A stretch of DNA of 32,270 nucleotides from an uncultured Peptococcaceae bacterium (GTDB lineage: Bacteria > Bacillota > Dehalobacteriia > UBA4068 > UBA4997): assembly GCA_947647555.1 (NCBI GenBank), contig CANSKT010000011.1, positions 1 through 32,270 of the forward strand, read 5' to 3'. A program made the position numbers and the translations under genes. Shown here piece by piece: positions 1-7,473 of the stretch. How positions within the stretch are numbered: position 1 is the stretch's first letter; every line of letters starts with the position of its first letter. Under the pieces are notes generated by a model. It had not been told where the DNA came from. It was given only the letters and a program-made list of their open reading frames with translations, and ran no database searches.

Positions 1-1
1 A

Positions 2-1237
2 AAGGAGAGTGTCGCAAAGAAACCGCCGGAATTGTCTAAGGCGGCAGAGCCAGCCCAAACACCGGCCTCAGATGTTAAGCCAAAGTCAGAAGAACCTGTT
101 AAACCTGTGGCTGATGTTAAAGCAGCCAAGGCGGCAGAGGCAGCAAAAGCACCGGCAGCAGATGTTAAGCCAAAGCCGGAAGAACCTATTAAAACTGCGG
201 CTGAAGCTAAAGCAACCAAGGCGGCAGAGGCAACCAAAGCACCGGCAACAGATGTTAAGCCAAAGCCGGAGGCGGTTCCCGAACAGGAAGTAGAAATCCC
301 CAAGGATTTTAAAATGCCGATTAATCAAAAGGCCAGCGAAAGCGTTACCACCCTGCCTTTGCATGAAATTAAATCCTTTGAGGGGCATCCCTTTAGCGTT
401 AAGGACGACAAGGATATGCAGGAATTGGTGGAGAGTGTTAAACGATTTGGCATTTTAGAGCCGGTAGTAGTTATTCCCTGCAAGGAATACGGTTACGAAA
501 TGGTATCCGGCCACCGGCGCTTGCGTGCTTGTCAGCTGGCCGGTATCACCAGAATCCCGGTAATCGTCCGTAATTTAGATCGCGATGAGGCGATTATTTC
601 AATGGTGGACGCCAACTTGAAACGTGAAAATATCACGCCGATGGAAAAAGCCAGAGCCTATGAAATGAAGCTTGCGGCAATGAAACGCAAGGCCGGGCGG
701 CGTTCTAAGGCCGAGGCGGCTAAGGGCGAAAAGCCTGTTCATGCTATTGACGAGTTGGCTAAACAGACCGGCGAGAGCCGTCCCACAATTCAGCGCATTG
801 TCCGGCTGAATAAGCTGGAGCCGGAATTACAGCAAATGGTGGATAAAAAGGAACTGCCGGTAAACACCGCCGCAGATATATCTTATCTGAAAAAAGAGGA
901 GCAAAAGGCGTTGGCCGACGCTATTCAAAAGGAGGCGAAAGTTCCCTCTGGCACACAGGCGGCAGAATTGAAAAAAGCCAGTCAGGCCGGAACGCTGACC
1001 CAAGAGAAAATCCACCAAACCGTTGCGCCAACCAAGCGTGAGGAAAATCCACCGCTAAAGGTTACTTTCAGCGACGATGAACTGCGCGCCTATTTCCCGG
1101 ATAAAGGCGTTACCGTACCTGACGTTAAACGGGCGGTGTTTGAGGGTTTGGATTTGCGCAAGCGGGTTTTGGAGCGGCAGAAAGCCAATGCCCAGCAGGG
1201 CAAGAATACGCCTGCAAAAAATCAGATGGCGAGGTGA
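2..1237 (+). CDS. ParB-like partition/nuclease-fold protein, 5' end missing
   Basis: The frame is open from the window edge, so the true start lies upstream; a TTG at 32 is in frame but has no reason to be the start. Numbering from base 2, residues 1 to about 110 are a Lys/Ala/Pro/Glu-rich, probably disordered region made of 30-residue repeats. The ParB N-terminal domain starts near residue 118 (LPLHEIKSF), with the GHRRLRA nucleotide-binding motif at 170-176 and NLKRENITPMEKA shortly after. A helix-turn-helix follows at about 248-272 (IDELAKQTGESRPTIQRIV). ParB family proteins bind palindromic DNA sites; here the role may be element maintenance or regulation rather than true partitioning. 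It sits 6 bases before the DUF3846 gene, so they are probably co-transcribed. The protein ends in a basic tail, NQMAR. The fold assignment is secure; the target site is unknown. Confidence 0.85.
   Translation, partial: KESVAKKPPELSKAAEPAQTPASDVKPKSEEPVKPVADVKAAKAAEAAKAPAADVKPKPEEPIKTAAEAKATKAAEATKAPATDVKPKPEAVPEQEVEIPKDFKMPINQKASESVTTLPLHEIKSFEGHPFSVKDDKDMQELVESVKRFGILEPVVVIPCKEYGYEMVSGHRRLRACQLAGITRIPVIVRNLDRDEAIISMVDANLKRENITPMEKARAYEMKLAAMKRKAGRRSKAEAAKGEKPVHAIDELAKQTGESRPTIQRIVRLNKLEPELQQMVDKKELPVNTAADISYLKKEEQKALADAIQKEAKVPSGTQAAELKKASQAGTLTQEKIHQTVAPTKREENPPLKVTFSDDELRAYFPDKGVTVPDVKRAVFEGLDLRKRVLERQKANAQQGKNTPAKNQMAR
38..273 (+). repeat. 90-bp tandem repeat coding a K/A/P/E-rich linker
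   Basis: Copies begin with AAGGCGGCAGAG at 38, 128 and 218, an exact 90-base (30-residue) period; the third copy is partial. Each encodes variants of KAAEAAKAPAADVKPKPEEP. It lies in the N-terminal region of the ParB-like protein and probably makes a flexible linker. Copy number could vary by slippage or recombination without breaking frame. Confidence 0.9.
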
Positions 1238-1243
1238 TGAGCA

Positions 1244-1654
1244 ATGAAAGTATTGATGGTAGAGGCGGGTTTTGCCCCCTATGAAGCGGAAATAAACGGC
1301 CTTAAAGAAATGCAGCAGGCGGTTGGCGGGCGTATTCAGGCAATCTATCCTTTTGAGGAGCAGGTTGGCGTTGTCTGCAATGAAGAGGGCATTTTTAACA
1401 ATCTGCCTTTTAACCGTAGTATGCCCGGCGGTTACGAGGGCGTGTTCGGCAACTTCTTTGTCTGCGGTTTGGGTGAGGAGGACTTTTGTTCTCTAACGCC
1501 GGAGCAAATGCAGAAATACAAAAAGTTTTTTCATAATGCAGAAATTCTGTTGGGAACTGATGGCAAGGGTTTGGTTACGCTTAAAGTTGAACCACAGATA
1601 AAGGGCAAAAAGGCGGCAGAAAAGCGGCGGGATACGCCGCCCGGCAGGGAGTGA
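1244..1654 (+). CDS. DUF3846 domain protein
   Basis: This 136-residue protein matches the DUF3846 pattern from memory: MKVLMVEAG at the start, AVGGRIQAIYPF, then VVCNEEG, and FFVCGLGEEDFCSLTPEQM near the middle. DUF3846 genes are common next to ArdC-like genes on Bacillota conjugative elements; no biochemical function is established. It has no signal peptide or membrane segment, so it is probably cytosolic. The ATG has GAGGTGATG just upstream, overlapping the stop of the ParB-like gene, and the next gene follows after 6 bases, so the three look like one operon. The tail is charged (KKAAEKRRD). Confidence 0.8.
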   Translation: MKVLMVEAGFAPYEAEINGLKEMQQAVGGRIQAIYPFEEQVGVVCNEEGIFNNLPFNRSMPGGYEGVFGNFFVCGLGEEDFCSLTPEQMQKYKKFFHNAEILLGTDGKGLVTLKVEPQIKGKKAAEKRRDTPPGRE

Positions 1655-1660
1655 GGGCGG

Positions 1661-2602
1661 ATGGCGGATTATCCAACACGAGAAGAACGCTTAAAGGAGA
1701 TAACCGACAAGCTGGAAAAGGGTATTGTCGATTTGTTTCAAAGCGGACGTTATGCTGAATATCTGGCTGTTATGGCTAAATTTCATAATTATAGCTTTGG
1801 CAATATCCTCCTGATTATGGCGCAATGCCCTGACGCCAGCCAAGTGGCCGGATATAACGATTGGAAACGTAAATTTGGGCGGCAGGTCAAAAAATTTGCC
1901 AAGGGTATTAAGATACTCGCTCCCTGCCCATATAAACAGCGGATAGAAAAAACCAAAGTTGACCCGGCCACGCAAAAGCCAATTATTGGAGCGGACGGCC
2001 AGCCGGAAACGGTGGTGCATGAGGTCAAAAAAACCTACTATAAAATAGTAACGGTTTTTGACGTGCAGCAAACCACAGGCAAGCCACTGCCGGAATTAGT
2101 CAGCGAGTTAAACGGCGAGGTTGCCGGTTTTGATGTGCTACTAGCCAAGCTGATAGATATATCGCCTATGCCGGTGGAGTTTAGCGAGTTGTCGGGTTCG
2201 ACAAAGGGCTATTGCAGTTATTTGGAACAGCGAATTGTGGTTAAAGAGGGTATGAGCCAAACGCAGACCTTGAAAACGCTGGTTCATGAAATCTGCCACG
2301 CCAAATGCCATGACCCGGAATTTTTGGCGGAAACGGACGGGAAAAACCGCCAGACCCGGGAGGTGGAGGCGGAAAGCGTGGCTTATGTGGTTTGTCAAAA
2401 TTTGGGCATAGATACGGCGGATTATTCCTTTGGCTATATCGCCGGTTGGAGCGCCAATAAAGAACTGCCGGAGTTAAAGGCTTCTCTGGCTTTTATCCGC
2501 AGTCAGGCGGCGGAGATAATCGACAGTATCAAGCCGCCGGTTAAGGAAAAAAACGCGCCCCAGCAGGAGCAAAGCAAAAAGCAATCTGCCCCCGCCCGTT
2601 GA
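1661..2602 (+). CDS. ArdC-like anti-restriction protein, ssDNA-binding domain plus zinc metallopeptidase-like domain
   Basis: The 313-residue protein has an ArdC N-terminal ssDNA-binding domain over about residues 1-140 (FHNYSFGNILLIMAQCP, then VAGYNDWKRKFGRQVKKFAKG). A metallopeptidase-like domain follows with H209-E-I-C-H213 (LVHEICHAKCHD) and a downstream EVEAESVAYVVC segment that should supply the third metal ligand. ArdC family proteins protect incoming single-stranded plasmid DNA from host restriction. Its place on the side of the oriT candidate away from the transfer operon fits a leading-region job. The start is the ATG following GAGGGCGG. The C-terminus is Gln/Lys-rich and ends SAPAR. 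Catalytic activity is inferred from the HExxH motif only. Confidence 0.85.
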   Translation: MADYPTREERLKEITDKLEKGIVDLFQSGRYAEYLAVMAKFHNYSFGNILLIMAQCPDASQVAGYNDWKRKFGRQVKKFAKGIKILAPCPYKQRIEKTKVDPATQKPIIGADGQPETVVHEVKKTYYKIVTVFDVQQTTGKPLPELVSELNGEVAGFDVLLAKLIDISPMPVEFSELSGSTKGYCSYLEQRIVVKEGMSQTQTLKTLVHEICHAKCHDPEFLAETDGKNRQTREVEAESVAYVVCQNLGIDTADYSFGYIAGWSANKELPELKASLAFIRSQAAEIIDSIKPPVKEKNAPQQEQSKKQSAPAR

Positions 2603-2606
2603 AATA

Positions 2607-2623
2607 CCGCTCAATTTGAGCGG
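2607..2623. repeat. Palindromic repeat copy 1 (CCGCTCAATTTGAGCGG)
   Basis: A perfect 17-base palindrome around a central T, 4 bases after the ArdC-like stop codon and before the ribosome site of the next gene. It is followed by GGCAAAAAA rather than the GGCATT seen after several other copies. Confidence 0.95.
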
Positions 2624-2649
2624 CAAAAAATAAGTATTGGAGGTATTTA

Positions 2650-3261
2650 ATGATTGAACGCCCGCAAAAGAATATAGAGATAATCGCCTTTTTGCGTGAA
2701 ATATTGCAGGCTAATACCCAGCACTATCAGTCGGATTTTCAATATGACATTGACAGTCTGCAAGCTGCGGCGCTAGAAAGCAAGGCGGAAAACCGCTCCT
2801 GGCTTTGGATGAGCCGCCCCAGCGGCACTTGGTGTTTTAAGGAACGGGAGGTTTTTCTGCAAAACACCACTGCTAACCAGACTTGGCAATTTTACGATTA
2901 TGAGGCCGATAAGATAAAGGCTTACCGAGTGGAAGTCTGCGGCAGGCAAGGCGACAAAGTGTTTGGTAATGTTTATCCGCTGGACTATCGGGAGCATTTG
3001 GAGCGAGTGAGAAAATTGAGCATACCGGCGGTTAAGGCCGTTTACCTTTTGGCGGACGGCACAACGATGTCGCTTACCTTTGACAATTTTGTGGCCGATT
3101 ATCGCAGAATGGTTGCCGAGCATGGCGTACCGCTTAATATTCGCTATGCTCCGGCCAGTGAAATGCGGCTGGCGAATATTCTCCGGCAGGAGCATAAAGC
3201 GGAATTGTTGAGCAAGAAAGGCTGGGCTAAGAAACCGCATAAAGCGGAGATAGCCCGTTAA
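2650..3261 (+). CDS. Uncharacterised ICE protein, 203 aa
   Basis: I do not recognise a named family. The protein starts MIERPQKNIEIIAFLREIL, has aromatic-rich segments (NRSWLWMSRPSGTWCF; WQFYDYEADKIKAYRVEV) and no signal peptide or membrane helix, so it is probably cytosolic. The start is well supported by TTGGAGG six bases or so before the ATG. It follows palindrome copy 1 and is separated from the next gene by only a ribosome site. The C-terminus is basic and ends HKAEIAR, closely matching the tail of the downstream gene (SRSEIAR). Location in the probable leading region suggests an early function in the recipient, but this is inference from position. Confidence 0.7.
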   Translation: MIERPQKNIEIIAFLREILQANTQHYQSDFQYDIDSLQAAALESKAENRSWLWMSRPSGTWCFKEREVFLQNTTANQTWQFYDYEADKIKAYRVEVCGRQGDKVFGNVYPLDYREHLERVRKLSIPAVKAVYLLADGTTMSLTFDNFVADYRRMVAEHGVPLNIRYAPASEMRLANILRQEHKAELLSKKGWAKKPHKAEIAR

Positions 3262-3271
3262 GGAGGTGCAA

Positions 3272-4075
3272 ATGAGAGGAGAAAAATTTTATTCAGTATA
3301 TGATCGCGATACTTTAGAACCTGGCAAAAATATTAAAGTTGAACGTACTATTTTCTCTAACGACGAGGCGTTGGATATTGCACCATATATTAATCAGTCT
3401 CAAGCGGAACTGAAAGCGGCCTTGCAGGATAGCCAAAACGGTGAAAAGGCTGTTTTTAATAAGCTGCAAGAGGTTTTAGAGGAATGGGCGAGGCAGGCCG
3501 GGCAAACCATTCTTTACCACAAAACGCTGTAATACCTGCAAACGCCGCTGGTCAAGCATACGTCTAACGAATGGGTTGAATCTGAATATAATATGCACGA
3601 AATAAGCAATATGGTTTATGTCATGCGCTGGCACAGCTACACCAATACCGAGTATGACCGAGAATTGCGGGAATCAGTGCCGGTTAGTTGGGATTTGACT
3701 TGGAGTCTGCGCTATAACGCTCCGAAAGGTTATGGTGATAAGATAGCTGGGCAGGAGCGCAAACATTTTAAGGATGAGGCGGCGATGCAGAAATATATGC
3801 AGGGCAGAATTGCTGCCTATGCGCATCTGTTTGTGGAAATCTCACCGCCCATTCCGAAAGGCGAGGAAAAACAATTTTCGGTAAACGGCTTGTTGCTGCC
3901 CGGCTATCGTGTTTGCGAGGAGCAGCCTGCGCTTGCGGATATATCCGATAGCCTGCTGGATAGTCTGGCCGGAGAGTACCAGCCCAGAGAGGAAAACTCT
4001 GCGGCCGAGATATTCGCTAGAGTAACTAAAAAGAGAGCGGCGCATAAAGCCAGCCGCTCAGAGATAGCCCGCTAG
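3272..4075 (+). pseudogene. Uncharacterised ICE gene interrupted by an in-frame TAA
   Basis: Two open stretches share one frame: 3272-3529 (86 residues, MRGEKFYSVYDRDTLEPG...) and the stretch from 3533 to 4075. They are separated only by the TAA at 3530-3532. The reading continues naturally across it (YHKTL-stop-YLQTPLVKHTSNEW, then EISNMVYVMRW). No frame change is needed, so one nonsense change, for example CAA to TAA, broke a gene of about 267 codons. The start is ATG 3272 after AAGGAGG; a GTG at 3266 lies inside that ribosome site and is rejected. An ATG at 3593 has no ribosome site. The downstream part contains ISPPIPKGEEKQFSVNGLLLPGY and ends SRSEIAR. The function is unknown. Readthrough or a sequencing error are alternatives. 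Confidence 0.75.
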
Positions 4076-4081
4076 GGCGGC

Positions 4082-4175
4082 GACTTCAGCAGCACAATTT
4101 AAGTTGCGCTGCTGAAGTCCTAGCAAGTACGGAATTTTGACGGCAAAATTCCTCTTGTTAGGGGCAAGCCCCTAA
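4082..4175. other. Candidate origin of transfer (oriT): three stacked inverted repeats
   Basis: Three perfect inverted repeats lie side by side. GACTTCAGCAGC (4082-4093) pairs with 4108-4119. GGAATTTTG (4131-4139) pairs with CAAAATTCC (4144-4152). TTAGGGGC (4158-4165) pairs with GCCCCTAA (4168-4175). The region is non-coding and sits immediately upstream of mobC and the relaxase gene, the usual place for oriT in mobilisable and conjugative elements. None of the hairpins is followed by a T-run, which argues against plain terminators. The nick site is not identified; it would most likely lie beside the last repeat, near CCTAAGACCCGG. Confidence 0.6.
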
Positions 4176-4187
4176 GACCCGGTATCA

Positions 4188-4204
4188 CCGCTCAAATTGA
4201 GCGG
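4188..4204. repeat. Palindromic repeat copy 2 (CCGCTCAAATTGAGCGG)
   Basis: A perfect 17-base palindrome with central A, followed by CATTAAAC. It lies between the oriT candidate and the mobC ribosome site, where a bound protein could affect both nicking and mobC expression. Confidence 0.95.
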
Positions 4205-4230
4205 CATTAAACTTATAAAAGAGGTGAAAA

Positions 4231-4542
4231 ATGGCAGAAGTATATAAAAAACTGACCTTGCGCTTAAATGCCAAGGAATATGCGCATCTGCAAAAGCAGG
4301 CGGAAATCAGCGGCCTTAAAATCGAGCCTCTGCTGCGCCAGCTGATTATGGGCGTGCAGCTGAAACCGCACCCGCCGGATAATTACGCCAGACTGCTTAG
4401 GGAAATAAACTTTATCGGCAACAACATCAACCAGCTGGCGCATAAAGCCAACGGTCAAGGCATTGCCACAATACTAGAGGTTAAGGCCGCCAGATTGATG
4501 TTGGCTGAGATTTTGCAGTTGGTTAAGAAAAAATACGGATAA
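4231..4542 (+). CDS. mobC: MobC-like relaxosome accessory protein
   Basis: The 103-residue protein has a ribbon-helix-helix-like start (KKLTLRLNAKEYAHLQKQAEISGLK split over residues 6-30) and the hallmark MobC segment REINFIGNNINQLAHKAN near residues 63-80. MobC proteins bind oriT and help the relaxase open the strands. It is preceded by AAGAGGTG and followed after 5 bases by the relaxase gene, the standard arrangement. Its binding site is expected in the inverted repeats just upstream. Confidence 0.88.
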   Translation: MAEVYKKLTLRLNAKEYAHLQKQAEISGLKIEPLLRQLIMGVQLKPHPPDNYARLLREINFIGNNINQLAHKANGQGIATILEVKAARLMLAEILQLVKKKYG

Positions 4543-4547
4543 AAAAT

Positions 4548-5927
4548 ATGGCCTATGATAAAATTATTGCTATCCACTCCCGGCTGGATAAATGTCTGGA
4601 CTATGCTTTGAATGAGGAAAAAACAGATTTGCAAATGGCGCTGGAATATATCGGCAACCCGGAAAAGAATGAAGCTAAGAGCGGTATACTGGCCAGCGCC
4701 CTTAATTGTAATCTGGAAACGGCCTATCAGGAGATGCAAAATACTAAAAAGCGCTGGAGTAAGGAGGGCGGCGTACTCGGCTATCACCTGATTCATTCCT
4801 TTGCTCCCGGCGAGGTTGAGCCGGAGCAGGCGCACCGTCTGGGGCTGGAATTTGCCAGTCGACTTTTGGGCGGGCGCTATGAGGCGGTTATTTCCACGCA
4901 TTTGGATAAAGCTCACCTGCATTGCCATATCGTGTTTAATTCCGTTTCCTTTGTGGACGGGAAAAAGTATCATAATACATTCAAAGACTATTATGGTGAT
5001 ATACGGGGCATATCCAACGAGGTCAGTCGGGAACAAGGCTTATCGGTTATTGAACCTGCTATTGAAGCGGCCAACAGCGGCAGGCCATATGCCGAATGGC
5101 AGGCAGAACAACAGGGGAAATTCACGCTGCGTGATTTGGTGCGGCAGGATTTAGACAAAGCTATTGCGCAGGCCTATACGCTGACTAGCTTTTGGCAGAT
5201 ACTGGCTAAAATGGGCTACCAAATAAAGCGTGGCCAGCGCATTAAGCATACAGCCGTTAGGCCGCCGCAGGGCAAACGGTTTATTCGGCTGGACAGCTTG
5301 GGCGAGGAATACAGCGAAAAGGATATTGAGCAAAGGCTGACAGCTTCCCGCTTCAACAGTTTTGGCCCAAATAAAGCCGTTGCACCGAAAATGGTTTACC
5401 GTCTGACAAAGCCCCGATATAAGCCCCGAAAGCTTAAAGGTTTTATCGCCCTATATTACAAATACCTCTATCTGCTGGGGGTTATACCCAAACGCCGTCC
5501 TGTACGCAATCCTGCGCAAAGGGCGGTTTTGTTGTCTAAAACGGAATTATTAAAGTTTGAGCGATACCAAAGGCAATTCAGGTATTTAACTAAGCGGCAG
5601 ATTGGCGACGACGCTGCACTGGCGGAGCATTTGAACCAGTTGCAGGCGGAAAAGGAGGAGATGACCTTACGGCGGCAGCAGTTGTATAAAATCCGCCGTA
5701 CTAAAAATTGTCATGCTGATAAGTATGATGAGCGTATCGGTGTGGAGATTGAGCAAATAACGGAAAAACTTCGGGAGCTGCGTCGGGAAATTAAGTTGTG
5801 TGAGCAAATTGAGGAAGATATACCGAAAATCCGGGCTAAGACGGCGGCAGAATTTAAGCGGCAGCCTAAGAGCCGGAGCATTACTAAACCGATAAAGGAA
5901 GTGAGAGAAAATGGACGTGAGCGGTGA
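4548..5927 (+). CDS. MOBP-type relaxase (MobA/VirD2 family)
   Basis: This 459-residue protein is the DNA-nicking relaxase. The three-histidine metal motif is visible as H123, H125 and H127 in HLDKAHLHCHIVFNSV, with a preceding H118. The N-terminal YIGNPEKN and GYHLIHSFAPGEVEPEQAH segments match the Relaxase family (PF03432). The catalytic Tyr is probably in the first 40 residues (Y18 or Y34); I cannot settle which. The C-terminal third (about 310-459) is Lys/Arg-rich with predicted coiled coil. Its own ribosome site is weak, so translation is probably coupled to mobC. It overlaps the PcfB-like gene by 17 bases. The length is typical for Tn1549-type relaxases. Confidence 0.92.
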   Translation: MAYDKIIAIHSRLDKCLDYALNEEKTDLQMALEYIGNPEKNEAKSGILASALNCNLETAYQEMQNTKKRWSKEGGVLGYHLIHSFAPGEVEPEQAHRLGLEFASRLLGGRYEAVISTHLDKAHLHCHIVFNSVSFVDGKKYHNTFKDYYGDIRGISNEVSREQGLSVIEPAIEAANSGRPYAEWQAEQQGKFTLRDLVRQDLDKAIAQAYTLTSFWQILAKMGYQIKRGQRIKHTAVRPPQGKRFIRLDSLGEEYSEKDIEQRLTASRFNSFGPNKAVAPKMVYRLTKPRYKPRKLKGFIALYYKYLYLLGVIPKRRPVRNPAQRAVLLSKTELLKFERYQRQFRYLTKRQIGDDAALAEHLNQLQAEKEEMTLRRQQLYKIRRTKNCHADKYDERIGVEIEQITEKLRELRREIKLCEQIEEDIPKIRAKTAAEFKRQPKSRSITKPIKEVRENGRER

Positions 5928-6525
5928 TGTGGCTGATTTAATGGTTAAAGAGAGTATCCAGCTGACCGAGGAGAGTATTAAGCTGCTGGCCGGAGGCAGT
6001 CGTAATTTGGCGGCTTTTCTGCTGGCGCTGGCTAAAGATAATAAAAAGCTGGTTGGCAAAACTGGTATGACGCGCCTGTTGCGGGAGGGTAAGGAACTAA
6101 AGGTTTTTCAGCTGCGGGAAAGCGATTTGCCGGAGTTTGCCAAATACGCCAAAAAGAATGTGTTGTTTGCGGTGATTAAGGATCAGCGGCGCACCGATGG
6201 TCTGGTGGATTTGGTAACGAACACCGATTTTGTCGCCCAAGTTAATTTGTTTATGGAACGCTGGGGCTATGGTATACCCGGCCTTGAGGATAAAACGCCA
6301 AAAAAAGCCGACCCCCTCGCTCAACCAGACAATTACTCTGCACAGCGAGGGAGTGGCTCGATACCATTGCCGAACTCGTCGAAGAAAACAGTTGATTTAG
6401 CTAAGCAAGTTAGCAAGATAGGCAGCGTTAGGGAGCGTTTGAGCTATTTGAAAAAGGTTATGGGTGCTGACAAGAGCGGCAAAACACCAAGCCGAGGCAG
6501 AGAAAATCAAGACAAGGCAAAATAA
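5911..6525 (+). CDS. PcfB-like protein (DUF3801 family)
   Basis: The 204-residue protein has the DUF3801/PcfB layout: a helical start (VKESIQLTEESIKLLAGGSRNLAAFLLALAKD is spread over residues 12-44), then KTGMTRLLREGKELKVFQL and FAKYAKKNVLFAVIKDQ, and a loose polar, basic tail. PcfB of pCF10 is an accessory protein that helps the VirD4-type coupling protein PcfC recruit the relaxosome. The start lies inside the relaxase gene, after GGAAGTGAG. It is therefore translationally linked to the relaxase, but the VirD4 gene is 12 kb away, because the surface module separates them. Confidence 0.75.
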   Translation: MDVSGDVADLMVKESIQLTEESIKLLAGGSRNLAAFLLALAKDNKKLVGKTGMTRLLREGKELKVFQLRESDLPEFAKYAKKNVLFAVIKDQRRTDGLVDLVTNTDFVAQVNLFMERWGYGIPGLEDKTPKKADPLAQPDNYSAQRGSGSIPLPNSSKKTVDLAKQVSKIGSVRERLSYLKKVMGADKSGKTPSRGRENQDKAK

Positions 6526-6564
6526 TAATTCAAAATAAAAATTATAAGAGAAAAGGAGATAAAA

Positions 6565-7473
6565 ATGTGTAAATCCAATAACGAACAGCTTAAACAGGTG
6601 CAAGCCAGAATATGGCGGCTGCGGCTGGCAAGCGTATTGGCGTTTGCCTCGCTGGCGCTGCTGCTTATGGCGCAGACGGCATTAGCCGCTGGGCTTTATC
6701 CGGCGGAAATCAGAGAAACCGATGAGGGCGGCAAGCACCGGCTGGAAAAGGTATATATGCTATCGGCGGCGGATAACCCCGACAATATCCCCACCGAGGA
6801 ATTTGAGCGCGAGGGTTATCGCTATACGCTGATGGATATTGTTCAGCAGGATTATAGCGAAAGCGACGTCAAGGAATATAGCGAAACTGTTACAATTAAC
6901 AGCAAAACCAAAGATATGGCCAGCATTATGCCTCAGCTGGCTGCAACTCAAGAGGTGGAAACTGAGGACGGCTATACCGGTACTTTAACGCTGGATACGG
7001 CCAGTATCAAGGTGGAGGCGGCGGGTTATACCTCGTCCTCTCGTACGGTTACGGCCAGCCGTACCTATCCGAATTTATCGGATGCGGATACCTCGTATAT
7101 CCCGAAATCGGTTACTGAAAATGGCCGGACGTTGCAGCTGGCAGACATTCAGTGGCAGGAAAGCGCCAACGGTTATACCGCCAACGCCACTTATACTGGC
7201 AGTGCAACCAGTAAATCCGCCACTGGCTATACGGTTACGGCTAATTATGTAGGACAGGTGGCTAAGACTATCAGCGGCAATATTATCTATACCGCTGTTT
7301 TTAGCGGCACACCTACCGGCGCTGGCAGTGCGGCTCTGGCAGCGAATAGCGACAATTTGGGCTGGCTGCTTGCGTTGCTTTTGGTGGCAGTAACCGGCGG
7401 CATGGTGTACGGCGGGCGTATTTTAATCAGAAAACGCAAAGCTAAACAGGAATGGAGGGAATATACAAAATGA
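6565..7473 (+). CDS. Secreted, C-terminally membrane-anchored surface protein
   Basis: Residues about 17-42 form a signal peptide (RLRLASVLAFASLALLLMAQ, cleavage after TALA). The ectodomain is Thr/Ser-rich and probably beta-sandwich, with repeated-looking strands (TINSKTKDM, YTGTLTLDTASIKVEAAGY, YTANATYTGSATSKSATGY). A membrane helix lies at about 266-288 (LGWLLALLLVAVTGGMVYGG), followed by a basic tail RKRKAKQ. There is no LPXTG-type motif before the helix, so it stays in the membrane rather than being sorted to the wall. It has a strong AAAGGAG site, and its TGA overlaps the ATG of the sortase gene (ATGA), so the two are translationally coupled. The function is unknown; a tether or assembly partner for the adhesin is possible. 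Confidence 0.75.
   Translation: MCKSNNEQLKQVQARIWRLRLASVLAFASLALLLMAQTALAAGLYPAEIRETDEGGKHRLEKVYMLSAADNPDNIPTEEFEREGYRYTLMDIVQQDYSESDVKEYSETVTINSKTKDMASIMPQLAATQEVETEDGYTGTLTLDTASIKVEAAGYTSSSRTVTASRTYPNLSDADTSYIPKSVTENGRTLQLADIQWQESANGYTANATYTGSATSKSATGYTVTANYVGQVAKTISGNIIYTAVFSGTPTGAGSAALAANSDNLGWLLALLLVAVTGGMVYGGRILIRKRKAKQEWREYTK

Noticed and set aside
9-293. Open frame of 94 codons over the start of the ParB-like gene
   Set aside because: It is an out-of-frame shadow of the 90-bp repeats; its Arg/Gln-rich translation mirrors the repeat and has no independent support.
3593-4075. Separate 160-codon gene
   Set aside because: Its ATG has no ribosome site and the sequence before it, back to the TAA at 3530, reads as a continuation of the upstream protein in the same frame.
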